Shown: positions 1-11,026, counted from the stretch's first letter. The stretch: DNA of 64,000 nt from Candidatus Petromonas tenebris (GCA_014236755.1 JACCKY010000012.1:39366-103365); one strand, 5' to 3'. Made by a program: numbers and translations. The notes: generated from the sequence alone by a model not told the origin.

Positions 1-344
1 TGAGAGTAAAAACTCCATCCCACAAAACTTTAATTAGTTCACTATCAGGTGGAAATCAACAAAAAGTCATTATCGGACGTTGGTTGCTGACTGAACCTGA
101 AATATTACTACTTGATGAACCGACACGAGGTATTGATGTTGGAGCAAAGTATGAAATCTATCAGTTAATGGTTGATTTAGCCAATAAAGGAAAAGGAGTT
201 ATTATGGTATCTTCGGAGATGGCCGAATTATTAGGGGTAACTGATAGAATATTGGTTATGAGTAATGGAAGAGTAGCAGGTATTGTAAATACAAAAGAAA
301 CAACTCAAGAAGAAATTCTAAAACTATCAGCAAAGTTTTTATAG
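1..344 (+). CDS. mglA: Galactose/methyl-galactoside ABC transporter ATPase MglA, 3' end only
   Basis: The reading frame is open from base 3 and the gene begins upstream of the window, so only about the last 113 residues are seen. They carry the ABC signature LSGGNQQKV, a Walker B strand ending [11 protein letters not shown], and the switch histidine replaced by SSEM, as is normal in the second ATPase half of sugar importers such as MglA, RbsA and XylG. The gene ends 17 bases before the permease start. The permease is a clear MglC, which is what makes MglA more likely than RbsA here. The product would power galactose uptake from the cytoplasmic face of the membrane. The periplasmic-type binding protein MglB is presumably just outside the window. 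Confidence 0.88.
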   Translation, partial: RVKTPSHKTLISSLSGGNQQKVIIGRWLLTEPEILLLDEPTRGIDVGAKYEIYQLMVDLANKGKGVIMVSSEMAELLGVTDRILVMSNGRVAGIVNTKETTQEEILKLSAKFL

Positions 345-361
345 GATAAGGAGTGAAAAAA

Positions 362-1402
362 GTGTTCAGCTCAATTTCTGAAAAGATGAAAGATTTAAAT
401 AAAAAAGATGTACTAACATGGATGATGAATAATGCAATTTTCTTCGTGCTTATTGGATTACTTATAGTCATTATTTCAGTTTCACCAGACTTTGTATCAA
501 TGAGGAACTTTAGAAATATCTTGGCCCAAGCATCAACACGTGTTATTTTTGCTCTTGGTGTAGGAAGTATTATTGTTGCTAAAGGTACAGATCTTTCTTT
601 AGGACGTCAGGTAGGGCTAGCTGCTGTAATATCTGCTTCACTTTTACAGGCGCCTGATTATGCCTACAGAATGTATCCGGATTTACCACAGTTACCAATT
701 ATTCTACCTATATTAATCGTTATGATTGTTACTGGGTTTTTTAGTTTCATTAATGGATTTATAGTTTCTAAATTTAAAGTTGATCCTTTTATTGCTACAT
801 TGGGAATGATGATTATTGTTTATGGCGTAAACTCAATCTATTTTGACCGTCCTCCCTACGGAGCACAGCCTATTGGTGGATTAGATCCTAGATTTACAAA
901 ATTTGCACAAGGTTTCATTGACCTTGGAGGATTTAAAATCCCATATCTCGTAATTTATGCAACAATTATTACTATTTTTATGTGGATATTATGGAATAAA
1001 ACAAAATTTGGTAAAAACATATTTGCAATTGGTGGTAATGAAGAAGCCGCTATTGTATCGGGTGTAAATGTAGTTAAATACCTATTAATGGTTTATACCC
1101 TTGCAGGATTTTTATATGGATTTGGTGGTTCATTAGAAGCAGCTCGTATCGGTAGTGCCACTAACAACACAGGTAATATGTATGAGCTTGATGCTATCGC
1201 TGCATGTATAGTTGGAGGTTTATCATTTTCAGGTGGTGTTGGTAGTATTGCAGGTATAGTAACTGGAGTATTAATATTCCAAGTTATTGCATACGGTCTA
1301 TCATTTATTGGCGTGAACCCATATATGCAGTTTATCGTTAAAGGTCTGATTATCATTATAGCAGTAGCTATCGATTCACGTAAACATATCAAGAAAAAAT
1401 AG
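362..1402 (+). CDS. mglC: Galactose/methyl-galactoside ABC transporter permease MglC
   Basis: A hydrophobic protein of about 346 residues with some 8-10 membrane segments. Family-typical stretches include FALGVGSIIVAKGTDLSLG, FGKNIFAIGGNEEAA and AACIVGGLSFSGGVG, which closely resemble E. coli MglC as I remember it. I chose the GTG at 362 because the AAGGAG Shine-Dalgarno lies about 8 bases upstream of it; the earlier GTG at 353 overlaps that Shine-Dalgarno. The protein forms the membrane channel of the importer powered by the preceding ATPase. The next gene, galK, starts 56 bases later, consistent with uptake and phosphorylation of galactose in one transcription unit. Confidence 0.93.
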   Translation: MFSSISEKMKDLNKKDVLTWMMNNAIFFVLIGLLIVIISVSPDFVSMRNFRNILAQASTRVIFALGVGSIIVAKGTDLSLGRQVGLAAVISASLLQAPDYAYRMYPDLPQLPIILPILIVMIVTGFFSFINGFIVSKFKVDPFIATLGMMIIVYGVNSIYFDRPPYGAQPIGGLDPRFTKFAQGFIDLGGFKIPYLVIYATIITIFMWILWNKTKFGKNIFAIGGNEEAAIVSGVNVVKYLLMVYTLAGFLYGFGGSLEAARIGSATNNTGNMYELDAIAACIVGGLSFSGGVGSIAGIVTGVLIFQVIAYGLSFIGVNPYMQFIVKGLIIIIAVAIDSRKHIKKK

Positions 1403-1458
1403 AATGTTATAATATGCAGAAATTTTTATATACAACTTTTTAGTTAGAGGTGTCCACT

Positions 1459-2622
1459 ATGAATTTAGATAATCTAGTAAATGACTTTAAGAAAGTTTTT
1501 GGAACTAAAGAAGGAATTCGCACATTCTTTGCACCGGGTCGAGTTAATTTAATAGGTGAACATACAGACTATAATGGTGGTCACGTTTTCCCCTGTGCTC
1601 TAGACCTTGGCACTTATGCTATTGCATGTAAAAGAGACGATTCGAAAATTAGATTGTACTCTAGAAACTTCGAAGATTTAGGTATTATTGAAGCAGATGT
1701 TTCTCATCTAGTTTACGATAAGAAGCACGATTGGGCCAATTACCCAAAGGGTGTTGTAAAAATGTTTAAGGATGCAGGATATAAAATTCAAACAGGATTT
1801 GAGGTTTTATTCTTTGGTAATATTCCAAATGGAGCAGGTTTATCTTCCAGTGCATCTATCGAATTAGCTACCAGTATACTTTTGAAAGGTTTGTTCAACT
1901 TAGATATTGATATGATTGAAATGGTCAAATTAAGTCAAAAATCAGAAAATGAATTTATCGGTGTGAATTGCGGTATTATGGATCAGTTTGCAATTGGTAT
2001 GGGAAAAAAAGATCATGCTATTTTATTAGATGCTAATACTTTAAAGTATGAATATGCTCCAGTAAAATTGGATGGGATTTCTATTGTTATTGCCAACACA
2101 AATAAACGCCGCGGCTTAGCTGCTTCAAAGTATAATGAGAGGCGAAGTGAATGTGAAAATGCACTAAAAAAACTACAGGAAAAACTCAATATTTCTTCTC
2201 TAGGCGATTTATCTGAAGAAAGGTTTGAGGCAAATAAATATTTAATTAAAAATGAGATTGAAAGAAGACGTGCAAAACATGCTGTATACGAGAACCAGCG
2301 AACTATTAAAGCTACAAAGGCACTGAATGATGGAAATATAGAGCTTTTTGGAAAATTAATGAACGAATCTCATATTTCGTTGCGTGATGATTATGAAGTT
2401 ACTTGTAGTGAATTAGACATTTTAGTAGAATCATCATGGAAAAATGGCGCTATTGGAGCCAGGATGACTGGAGCTGGATTTGGTGGATGTGCAGTAAATC
2501 TCGTGCCAGATAATAAGCTGACAGAGTTTATTGAAAAGGTTGGCAAAGAATACGAAGAAAAAATTGGATATGAAGCTGATTTTTATGTAGTTTCTATTGG
2601 TGACGGAGCCAGAGAAATTTAG
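1459..2622 (+). CDS. galK: Galactokinase
   Basis: A GHMP kinase that phosphorylates alpha-D-galactose with ATP, the entry step of the Leloir pathway. Of about 387 residues, the N-terminus has the galactokinase signature PGRVNLIGEHTDYNGGH, then the ATP-binding GHMP loop PNGAGLSSSAS, the NCGIMDQFA segment with the catalytic Asp, and the C-terminal GARMTGAGFGGCAV motif. Length is normal for the family. The ATG at 1459 is preferred: AGAGGTG sits 8 bases upstream, while the GTG at 1450 lies inside that ribosome binding site. It follows mglC and is followed by a strong terminator, so galE onward may have its own promoter. Confidence 0.96.
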   Translation: MNLDNLVNDFKKVFGTKEGIRTFFAPGRVNLIGEHTDYNGGHVFPCALDLGTYAIACKRDDSKIRLYSRNFEDLGIIEADVSHLVYDKKHDWANYPKGVVKMFKDAGYKIQTGFEVLFFGNIPNGAGLSSSASIELATSILLKGLFNLDIDMIEMVKLSQKSENEFIGVNCGIMDQFAIGMGKKDHAILLDANTLKYEYAPVKLDGISIVIANTNKRRGLAASKYNERRSECENALKKLQEKLNISSLGDLSEERFEANKYLIKNEIERRRAKHAVYENQRTIKATKALNDGNIELFGKLMNESHISLRDDYEVTCSELDILVESSWKNGAIGARMTGAGFGGCAVNLVPDNKLTEFIEKVGKEYEEKIGYEADFYVVSIGDGAREI

Positions 2623-2630
2623 TATAGTAT

Positions 2631-2682
2631 AATAAGAGGTGGTTTTGCCCTTTGCAATTTTATAAAACTGCCTCTTATTTTA
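2631..2682 (+). terminator. Terminator after galK
   Basis: The arm AATAAGAGGTGGTTTT pairs with AAAACTGCCTCTTATTTT across a loop of about 20 bases. It starts 8 bases after the galK stop and ends in a T-rich tail. It probably separates mgl-galK from galE-lacI. Confidence 0.75.
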
Positions 2683-2692
2683 TAGTATAGAA

Positions 2693-2866
2693 ATTTAAAC
2701 ATTTTTGGCAAGAAACTACAAACTACTTCTAGTAAGGTATTGGGAAGGGTAGCTTGTAACTAATAGCTGATAGCTTATGGAAAACAGGTAAAGGTTAACA
2801 GGAAAGACCCCAAAGAATGGATTGAATTTGCTAAGAGCTAACAAAGTGCTATAGGCATCTTTGTTC
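2693..2866 (+). repeat. Interspersed repeat family C, copy C1 (diverged)
   Basis: Begins AAATTTAAACATTTTTGG. It contains AACTACAAACTACTTCTAG, TAACTAATAGCTGATAGCTT and the family block AGGAAAGACCCCAAAGAATGG, then GCTAAGAGCTAACAAAG. It ends in the small hairpin AACAAAGTGC-TATAG-GCATCTTTGTT. It fills the galK-galE gap and ends about 22 bases before the galE start. It is the most diverged of four copies; the others lie near 23511, 29055 and 31577. Confidence 0.65.
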
Positions 2867-2888
2867 TATTTTAAAAGGAGGGAATGGT

Positions 2889-3878
2889 ATGGCAGTTTTA
2901 GTATGTGGTGGTGCAGGTTATATAGGTTCACACTGTGTATATGCCCTAATTGATAAGAAGGAAGAGGTAATCGTTGTAGATAATCTGCAAACAGGACATC
3001 TTAATGCAGTACATGAGGATGCAAAATTTTATCAGGGTGATATTAAAGATAAAGAGTTTTTAAATAAGGTCTTTAAGGAAAATGAGATAGATTCAGTAAT
3101 ACATTTTGCAGCAAATTCATTAGTTGGAATAAGTATGAAGGAGCCTTTAAACTACTACAATAATAATGTATATGGCTCGCAGGTTTTATTGGAGACAATG
3201 AACAAGCACGGCGTAAATAAAATTGTATTTTCATCTACAGCGGCGACCTATGGAGAACCGGAAAATATTCCGATTTTAGAAACTGATAAAACGGAGCCCA
3301 CTAACCCTTATGGTGAGACTAAGTTAGCTGTAGAAAAAATGATGAAGTGGGCTGATAAGGCACATAATATCAAATATATTTCACTAAGATACTTTAATGT
3401 GGCAGGAGCCCATGAAAGTGCTGTAATAGGTGAGGATCATGATCCTGAAACACATTTGATTCCATTGATATTGCAAGTTCCCCTTGGCAAACGTAAGCAC
3501 ATTTCAATTTTCGGTGACGATTATGATACCCCCGACGGTACATGCGTTAGAGATTATATCCATGTAATGGATTTAGTAGATGCCCACATTCTTGCTTTAA
3601 ATAAATTGCGTGAAGGTGGAGACAGCTCAGTATACAACTTAGGTAATGGAGAAGGATTCTCAGTAAAGGAAATGATAGAAGCAGCAAGAAAAGTAACAGG
3701 ACATCCGATACCAGCAGTTATAGGAGAAAGAAGACCAGGAGATCCATCAAAACTCATAGCTTCAAGCAAAAAAGCGCAGGAAGAATTAGATTGGAAACCG
3801 AATTTTACGAGTATTGAGGATATAATAGCGTCGGCATGGAAATGGCATAAAAAGAACCCAAATGGATTTAAGGAGTAA
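2889..3878 (+). CDS. galE: UDP-glucose 4-epimerase
   Basis: Interconverts UDP-galactose and UDP-glucose (Leloir pathway). The 329-residue short-chain dehydrogenase fold shows the N-terminal NAD-binding GGAGYIGSH, the catalytic region [11 protein letters not shown], and [13 protein letters not shown] with the catalytic Tyr and Lys (YxxxK). The substrate-binding segment RYFNVAGAH and a C-terminal [10 protein letters not shown] follow. An AAAAGGAGGG ribosome binding site precedes the ATG. It is followed after 14 bases by galT, so the two are certainly cotranscribed. Length and motifs are normal. Confidence 0.96.
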   Translation: MAVLVCGGAGYIGSHCVYALIDKKEEVIVVDNLQTGHLNAVHEDAKFYQGDIKDKEFLNKVFKENEIDSVIHFAANSLVGISMKEPLNYYNNNVYGSQVLLETMNKHGVNKIVFSSTAATYGEPENIPILETDKTEPTNPYGETKLAVEKMMKWADKAHNIKYISLRYFNVAGAHESAVIGEDHDPETHLIPLILQVPLGKRKHISIFGDDYDTPDGTCVRDYIHVMDLVDAHILALNKLREGGDSSVYNLGNGEGFSVKEMIEAARKVTGHPIPAVIGERRPGDPSKLIASSKKAQEELDWKPNFTSIEDIIASAWKWHKKNPNGFKE

Positions 3879-3892
3879 GGGGTGATTAAGTA

Positions 3893-5392
3893 GTGAATAT
3901 CTTCAAAGAAATAAAACGTTTGATTAACTATGGAATAAATAAGGGATTGATATATAAAGAAGATGAAATCTATGTTAGAAATAAAATTTTGGAAATTTTA
4001 AAGTTGGATGAATATGAAGATGCAGAAGTGGAAAAAGAAGATTTAGAAAATCCTCAGAAAATTTTAGATAATATTTTAGACTATGCCTATGAAAAGGGAG
4101 TATTGGAGCACAATACAGTGACATATCGCGACCTTCTTGATACAAAAATTATGGACTGTTTTATTTCTAGACCAAGTGAAATAATAAGAAGGTTTTATGA
4201 AGATTATAAAAAATCTCCTAAACTGGCAACGGAAAATTATTATAATATGTCAAGGGCATCAAACTATATCAGAACTGAACGAACAAATAAAAATTTAAGA
4301 TGGAAAACTAAAACCAACTTTGGTGAGCTTGATATTACAATAAACCTTTCAAAGCCAGAGAAAGATCCAAAGGCTATAACAGCGGCAAAAAGCTTAAAAT
4401 CATCTTCATATCCAAAATGCTTATTATGTAAAGAAAATGAAGGTTATGCAGGCCGCATTAATCATCCGGCAAGACATAATCATAGAGTAATACCAGTGGA
4501 ACTAGGTAATGAAGAATGGTTTTTACAATTCTCTCCCTATGTATACTATAATGAACATGCAATTATCTTTAAAGGTAGTCATGATCCAATGAAAATTACA
4601 AAGACTACCTTTGAAAGATTATTAGAATTTATAGAAAAATTTCCTCATTATTTTATCGGATCAAATGCTGACTTACCCATCGTAGGTGGCTCTATTTTAT
4701 CCCACGATCACTTTCAAGGTGGAAACTATAGATTTCCAATGGAAAAGGCTCCTATACTAAAAAAAATAAGTATAAAAGGATTTGAAGATGTAGAGGTAGG
4801 CATTGTTAAGTGGCCCTTATCAGTTATACGAATAAGAAGTGAAAAAAGAAACAGATTGGCTGAACTGGGCGAAAAAATCCTCGATGCATGGAGAGGGTAT
4901 AGTGATGAAAGCGTAGAAATTTTATCCCATACAAATGGTGAACCCCACAATACCATTACACCCATTGCAAGATACAAAAATAATAAATTCGAGCTGGACC
5001 TGGTACTTCGAAACAATAGAACCAGTGATGAACATCCTATGGGAATATTTCATCCCCACAGCGATGTCCATAACATAAAAAAGGAAAATATCGGATTGAT
5101 TGAGGTCATGGGCCTTGCCGTATTACCTGCAAGATTGAAAAATGAGTTGGAGTTACTAAAAGGATGTCTCATAGGAAACCAAAATATTGACGAGTATGAA
5201 GAATTGGAAAAGCACAGAGAGTGGTATAATTATTTAAAAAATAAGTATAAAGATGCCAACTTAGACTTTGATAAAATATTAAAATTAGAAGTGGGTAAGG
5301 TTTTTGAAAGAATATTAACAGATGCTGGTGTATTTAAACAGAACAGTGAAGGGCTCAAAGCCTTTGAACGATTTGCTAATTCTGTGCAGTAG
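3893..5392 (+). CDS. galT: UDP-glucose--hexose-1-phosphate uridylyltransferase (type II GalT)
   Basis: Transfers UMP between UDP-glucose and galactose-1-phosphate. At 499 residues this is the long Bacillota form of GalT, not the roughly 350-residue E. coli form. The nucleophilic histidine motif is visible as SILSHDHFQGGNY near residue 270, with CLLCKENEGYAGR upstream and a PHSDVHNIKKENIG segment downstream. It starts at GTG with AAGGGG upstream. The galT stop (TAG) is followed directly by the galM leader, so the genes are tightly coupled. Confidence 0.95.
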   Translation: MNIFKEIKRLINYGINKGLIYKEDEIYVRNKILEILKLDEYEDAEVEKEDLENPQKILDNILDYAYEKGVLEHNTVTYRDLLDTKIMDCFISRPSEIIRRFYEDYKKSPKLATENYYNMSRASNYIRTERTNKNLRWKTKTNFGELDITINLSKPEKDPKAITAAKSLKSSSYPKCLLCKENEGYAGRINHPARHNHRVIPVELGNEEWFLQFSPYVYYNEHAIIFKGSHDPMKITKTTFERLLEFIEKFPHYFIGSNADLPIVGGSILSHDHFQGGNYRFPMEKAPILKKISIKGFEDVEVGIVKWPLSVIRIRSEKRNRLAELGEKILDAWRGYSDESVEILSHTNGEPHNTITPIARYKNNKFELDLVLRNNRTSDEHPMGIFHPHSDVHNIKKENIGLIEVMGLAVLPARLKNELELLKGCLIGNQNIDEYEELEKHREWYNYLKNKYKDANLDFDKILKLEVGKVFERILTDAGVFKQNSEGLKAFERFANSVQ

Positions 5393-5401
5393 GTGACGTA
5401 T

Positions 5402-6439
5402 ATGTATTGGATTGAGAAGGTTTTTAATAGAGACGACAAAGAAGCTGAATTAGTAACTATAAAAAATAAGAATGACATGGAGGTTAAGCTTCTAAATTAT
5501 GGCGCAACTATAGTAGAAATGTTGGTTCCTGATAGAGATGGTAATGTGGAAAATATAGTATTGACCTATGAAAATATAGAAGACTATATAGAAAACCAGC
5601 CATACTTTGGTGCAACAGTCGGAAGAACATCAGGTCGTATTGCAAATGGCAAATTTATATTGGATGGCAAGGTATATGAGTTAAATAAAAATTATGGAAT
5701 AAATCAGGGCCATGGTGGACAGAAGGGATTTAGTTTTAGATTTTGGGACTACAAAATAGTAGAAAAAGAAAGTGAAACAGTAGTAGAATTTGCATATTTA
5801 AGTAAAGATATGGAGGAAAATTATCCCGGAAACTTAAACGTAAAAGTTATTTACACTTTAACTAGTAGCAATGAATTTATAATTGAATATGAAGCTACAA
5901 CCGACAAAAGGACGATATGTAACTTAACAAATCATTCATATTTTAACTTATCCGGCAATTATAAAAGGAAAATAACTGAGCAGTATTTAAAAGTTAAGGC
6001 ATCAAACTATTTGGAATTAAATGGGAATCAAATTCCTACAGGCAGACTTATTAATGTAGAGAATACTCCTATGAATTTTAAGGAATATAAATTAATTGGC
6101 AGGGATATAGACAGCGATTATGAACAGCTCTCTATGGTAAATGGATATGACCATACATGGGTTTTAGATGAAGGAGAAGACCAGATTGAAATGTATGATG
6201 AATTAAGTGGCAGAAAAATGATTATTACTACCACTTATCCCAGCGTAGTAATTTATAGTTATAACTTTCCAAATAATGAAAAGTTGAAATATGGCAGGAT
6301 AGGAAGTAAATATGATGGTATTTGTTTTGAAACCCAATATGAGCCTGATGGGATTAATAATGCAAATTTGAATTCAGCTGTTTTAGATGCAGGAGAGAAG
6401 TATTATGAAAGAACTGTTTTGAAGTTTAGGACTTGCTAG
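5402..6439 (+). CDS. galM: Aldose 1-epimerase (galactose mutarotase)
   Basis: Converts beta-galactose, as released by beta-galactosidase, to the alpha anomer used by GalK. The roughly 345-residue protein shows the family pattern: GATVGRTSGRIANG near residue 75, the catalytic His in CNLTNHSYFNLSG, and a C-terminal CFETQYEPD with the catalytic Glu. The ATG at 5402 is 5 bases after an AGGTG ribosome binding site that directly abuts the galT stop. The 3' end lies 11 bases before the GTG of the beta-galactosidase, and that gene's AGGAGG lies inside the end of galM. Confidence 0.93.
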   Translation: MYWIEKVFNRDDKEAELVTIKNKNDMEVKLLNYGATIVEMLVPDRDGNVENIVLTYENIEDYIENQPYFGATVGRTSGRIANGKFILDGKVYELNKNYGINQGHGGQKGFSFRFWDYKIVEKESETVVEFAYLSKDMEENYPGNLNVKVIYTLTSSNEFIIEYEATTDKRTICNLTNHSYFNLSGNYKRKITEQYLKVKASNYLELNGNQIPTGRLINVENTPMNFKEYKLIGRDIDSDYEQLSMVNGYDHTWVLDEGEDQIEMYDELSGRKMIITTTYPSVVIYSYNFPNNEKLKYGRIGSKYDGICFETQYEPDGINNANLNSAVLDAGEKYYERTVLKFRTC

Positions 6440-6450
6440 GAGGGATCGTA

Positions 6451-8406
6451 GTGTATCTAGGCGTAGATTACTACCCGGAACATTGGGATGTAAGTATGAT
6501 AGACGAAGATATGCAGCGTATGAAGGAGATGGGAGTAAATATTATTCGCATTGGTGAATTTGCGTGGCATCTTATGGAAAAAAAAGAAGGAGAGTATGAC
6601 TTTTCATACTTTGATATGGTAATAAGAAAAGCCCAAAAATACGATTTGAAAGTTATATTCGGTACGCCAACGGCCACTTTTCCCGCATGGCTTGCAAAAA
6701 AACATCCGTCAATTTTATCTAAGGATGAGTACGGTCATACCAGAGTATTTGGCGGTAGAAGGCAATATTGTTACAATTCTGAGGTCTATCGTGAATACAC
6801 AAAAAAAATTGTACAAAAGTTAGTTAATCATTACAAAGATGAAGAGTCAATTATAGTTTGGCAGATTGATAATGAATTTGGTCATGAAGGGAGTGACATG
6901 TGCTTTTGTGAGCAGTGTCACTTAAAATTTAGAGAATTTTTACAGGAAAAATATAAAGATATAAATAATCTCAATGAAGTATATGGAACAATTTTTTGGG
7001 GCCAGACCTATAATGACTTTGATGAAATTCCACTTCCTCAACCAACTATTACTACCCATAATCCTACTTTAAGATTAGACTGGGCAAGATTTAGATCCTA
7101 CTCAATCAATGATTATGCCAAAATGCAAATTAATTTAGTAAGGGAATTAAAGGGGAAGCACCAAAAAATCACCCATAATTTTTACGGAGGATTCTTTGAA
7201 AAGGCATACGACCAGAATGTGATGTCTGAGGATTTGGACTTTGTTTCTTATGACAATTATCCTGTATGGGGTGGATTAAGGGAACCTTTAAAGCCAGGGC
7301 ATATTGCCATGACCCATGATTATGTTCGAGGCCTCAAAAACAAAAATTATTGGATAGTTGAAGAGTTAATGGGAGCCCAGGGTCATAATGTAATAGGATA
7401 CTTGCCCCGACCAAATCAGGCTAAAATGTGGGCTTATCAGGCTATGGCACATGGATGTGAGAATATGTTGTTTTTTAGATGGCGAGGAATGACCCGGGGA
7501 GCAGAACAATTCTGTTTGGGTATTATTGATCATGACAATGAAGATGGTCGTAAATTTAAAGAAGTTCAGTCCTTTATGAAAGATGTCATAAAATACGAAG
7601 AGGTTATAAAGAGTGAGATAAAATCAGATATAGCCGTTTTATATGACTACGATAATATATGGTCCTGGCATTACCAGCAACAATCATCCCAGTTTAATTT
7701 TACGGATGAATTAGTTCGTCTGTATACGCCTTTTTATAATTTAAATACTAATATTGATGTAATAAGCACTAGTAAAGACTTTTTCAAATATAAAGTATTA
7801 GTTGTACCGGTTATGAAGATTATCGATGAAAAATTAGGAAGACGGTTTGAAGAGTTCCTTCAAAAAGGCGGTACGATAATATTTTCCTTCAGAAGTGGTA
7901 TTAAAGATAGAGATAATAATATTAATTTTGAAGAGGTATTCCCTTGCAAAGTTAGAAAGATAGCGGGAATTAAAATTAAGGAAGCAGAAGCTTTGCAAAA
8001 GGGGCAGGAAGTTGAAATTATTGGACTTAATAAATATAATGGTAAAAAAGGAAAGTGTAGCGTTTGGCGTGATTTAATTATTCCTGAAACTGCTAGGGTG
8101 TTGTATAGATATAATGATAAGTTTTATAAGGAAAATGCATGTATTACTGAAAATAAGTATGGTAAAGGTAAAGTTTATTACGTAGGTGGCGGGATAGATA
8201 TCAAAATATTAAATGATATAGCAAAAGAGATTGTAGTAGAAAATAATATCCGCTATATTGAATCACCTGAAGGTTTAGAAGTATATATAAGAGACTATAA
8301 TAATGAAGAGTGGTTATTTATAAACAACCATACCGATGAAGATATAGAGTTTAATGGAATTATTATTGAACCCTATGGAAGTGAGATAGTAAAAAGATGT
8401 GTATAA
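6451..8406 (+). CDS. GH42 beta-galactosidase
   Basis: A cytoplasmic glycoside hydrolase family 42 enzyme of about 652 residues with no signal peptide. It starts YLGVDYYPEHW, the typical GH42 N-terminus. The acid/base Glu lies in WQIDNEFGHE (about E142) and the likely nucleophile in WIVEELMGAQG (about E304). A CFCEQCHLKF stretch with YCYN upstream resembles the GH42 zinc-binding cysteines. A trimerisation-like glutamine-amidotransferase-fold domain and a small beta domain follow. The GTG at 6451 has AGGAGG at ideal spacing. Its place after galM implies that it releases galactose from imported galactosides such as lactose or galactan oligomers. The exact substrate cannot be read from sequence. 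Confidence 0.93.
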   Translation: MYLGVDYYPEHWDVSMIDEDMQRMKEMGVNIIRIGEFAWHLMEKKEGEYDFSYFDMVIRKAQKYDLKVIFGTPTATFPAWLAKKHPSILSKDEYGHTRVFGGRRQYCYNSEVYREYTKKIVQKLVNHYKDEESIIVWQIDNEFGHEGSDMCFCEQCHLKFREFLQEKYKDINNLNEVYGTIFWGQTYNDFDEIPLPQPTITTHNPTLRLDWARFRSYSINDYAKMQINLVRELKGKHQKITHNFYGGFFEKAYDQNVMSEDLDFVSYDNYPVWGGLREPLKPGHIAMTHDYVRGLKNKNYWIVEELMGAQGHNVIGYLPRPNQAKMWAYQAMAHGCENMLFFRWRGMTRGAEQFCLGIIDHDNEDGRKFKEVQSFMKDVIKYEEVIKSEIKSDIAVLYDYDNIWSWHYQQQSSQFNFTDELVRLYTPFYNLNTNIDVISTSKDFFKYKVLVVPVMKIIDEKLGRRFEEFLQKGGTIIFSFRSGIKDRDNNINFEEVFPCKVRKIAGIKIKEAEALQKGQEVEIIGLNKYNGKKGKCSVWRDLIIPETARVLYRYNDKFYKENACITENKYGKGKVYYVGGGIDIKILNDIAKEIVVENNIRYIESPEGLEVYIRDYNNEEWLFINNHTDEDIEFNGIIIEPYGSEIVKRCV

Positions 8407-9435
<1,029 letters not shown>

Positions 9436-9440
9436 CGATT

Positions 9441-9490
9441 AAATAAATAAAAGATACTATAGCTTTGAAGCTACAGTATCTTTTATTTAT
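9441..9490. terminator. Bidirectional terminator between lacI-family gene and S1 gene
   Basis: ATAAATAAAAGATACTATAG pairs with CTACAGTATCTTTTATTTAT around the loop CTTTGAAG. It is A-rich upstream and T-rich downstream, so it can end transcription from both convergent genes. Confidence 0.85.
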
Positions 9491-9517
9491 TATGGATATA
9501 TAATCCTAACTTTCTAA

Positions 9518-9889
9518 TTAATATCTTTGGTCTCTTTGCTTTATTCCCTTTAGTTTTTCATCACTATGCTTTAGAAAATTAGATAACATATTTTCAAATG
9601 ATTCCTTTGGCTTTGCCTTAGTACGGTTTTTGCTTCTTTTATCGTATGATGATTTTTTGTTAACTTGTTTTATGGACAGTTCTATTTTATTATCGTCTTT
9701 GATTTTAAGAACTTTTACTTTTAGCTTTTGACCTTCTTTTAAATAATCATTAATATCCTTTACATAATCATCGGCTATCTCAGAAATATGACAAAGACCT
9801 GTCCTTTCATCAGAAAGCTTTATAAAAGCTCCAAATTTAGTAATACCTGAAACTATACCTTCAACTATCTCTCCACTTTTTAATGACAT
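9518..9889 (-). CDS. S1 RNA-binding domain protein (general stress protein 13/YugI-like)
   Basis: A 123-residue protein whose first 75 residues are one S1 OB-fold domain: GEIVEGIVSGITKFGAFIKL, GLCHISEIADDYV, then GQKLKVKVLKI and KIELSIKQ. A basic, lysine-rich tail follows. This matches small S1 proteins of Bacillota such as YugI/GSP13, which bind ribosomes or RNA. It starts at ATG with TAAGGAGGA upstream. It is monocistronic and convergent with the galactose operon. The exact role is unknown. Confidence 0.85.
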   Translation of the reverse strand: MSLKSGEIVEGIVSGITKFGAFIKLSDERTGLCHISEIADDYVKDINDYLKEGQKLKVKVLKIKDDNKIELSIKQVNKKSSYDKRSKNRTKAKPKESFENMLSNFLKHSDEKLKGIKQRDQRY

Positions 9890-10049
9890 TAAATAAATTT
9901 TCCTCCTTATATTTTTAACTTAATTACTATTATAGTGTAGTTTAGGGATAATGTAAACCTAGGCTATGAATATAATAACAAATTTTTAACAAAATGCTTA
10001 TATTTTATCTACTACATATAATCTTGTATCTTTTTTCTTATTACTACTG

Positions 10050-10177
10050 GAATGTAGAAGAGCTGTTTTAATATAAAACATTTAGAGGTAAAAACAGCTC
10101 TTCAAAGTCGCTTAAGAGGAAATATTGAAGGATTTTTAAATCTGTGTTATTAGATTAACTGGGACAAGCAGTTAATT
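10050..10177 (+). repeat. Hairpin repeat family A, copy A1 (left end degenerate)
   Basis: Retains the centre (GTAGAAGAGCTGTTTT, then ATTTAGAGGTAAAAACAGCT), the right-hand loop CTTCAAAGTCGCTTAAGAGG, and the outer arm ending GGGACAAGCAGTTAA. The left third no longer matches the other copies. It lies just downstream of the minus-strand phn operon and upstream of the S1 gene. Apart from this element I see nothing in the 9890-10192 gap except an AT-rich promoter-like zone next to the S1 gene. Confidence 0.75.
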
Positions 10178-10192
10178 TAACTTTTGTTTAAT

Positions 10193-11026
10193 CTATTGAA
10201 ACACTCTACGTAGTCCCTCTGATAACAAATCTGCTAATATTACAAGTAATATGTAGCATATTAAAAGTAGAGCTACTTCAGTGTAATGAAACCAACTCAT
10301 GCTGAGTTTGAATTGTTGACCTAAGCCACCGGCACCTACAAATCCTACGACGATAGTTGTACGAATAATTACCTCCCAGCGATACAAAATAAAAGTAATA
10401 AACTTCGGTGTTACCATTGGCAGTACGCCATAGATGAGAATTTGGCCTGTTGAGGCACCACTAGATGATAAATTTCTGATAGGTTTTAAGTCCAAATCTT
10501 CTACCACTTCGGCACATAACTTACCTAGTATTCCAAAGTTGTGGAGAGCTAAAGCTATAGCTCCTGGAAGAATGCCTGGTTTAAAAATAAAAACTATAAT
10601 CATAGCCCAAATCAGTTCAGGCACGGCTCTAGAGAATATATACAGACAACGAATCACTCCAAATAAAATCCAGTTATACCATTTGTTTGACATGGTTAAT
10701 GTGCTATCGGCTGCATTCCTTGCAGCAGGTATTACAGTAATTATCATACCTATGGCTGCAAATCCTATAGCCATAATACTCATTACTAAGGTCTTATAGG
10801 TAAGCTGCAAAGCATTTTTCCAGGCTTCAACATCTTTAAATGCCGGATTTTTATTTCCAATACCAGTTAAATCTCTTAAAAACTTTTTTGCATGAAATAT
10901 ATTTTTATTGGAAAATAGATTAAAAAAATCTGCTTTTTCCACATTAATTATAAACATCCATGAGGCAATAATTAGTATAAAAATCATTAAAAAGGAGAAC
11001 CTAATAAAGTCAAATTTCCATTTCAT
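10193..11026 (-). CDS. phnE: PhnE-type oxyanion ABC transporter permease 2
   Basis: About 277 residues with roughly 6 membrane helices and the binding-protein-dependent permease fold. The EAA-loop-like region reads NLSSSGASTGQILIYGVLP, and FVGAGGLGQQ is typical of PhnE and phosphite/phosphonate permeases. The ATG at 11026 overlaps the stop of the other permease (ATGA), giving translational coupling. A start further upstream would extend into the coding end of that gene without a ribosome binding site. Together with the second PhnE it would form the heterodimeric channel of the importer. Confidence 0.9.
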   Translation of the reverse strand: MKWKFDFIRFSFLMIFILIIASWMFIINVEKADFFNLFSNKNIFHAKKFLRDLTGIGNKNPAFKDVEAWKNALQLTYKTLVMSIMAIGFAAIGMIITVIPAARNAADSTLTMSNKWYNWILFGVIRCLYIFSRAVPELIWAMIIVFIFKPGILPGAIALALHNFGILGKLCAEVVEDLDLKPIRNLSSSGASTGQILIYGVLPMVTPKFITFILYRWEVIIRTTIVVGFVGAGGLGQQFKLSMSWFHYTEVALLLICYILLVILADLLSEGLRRVFQ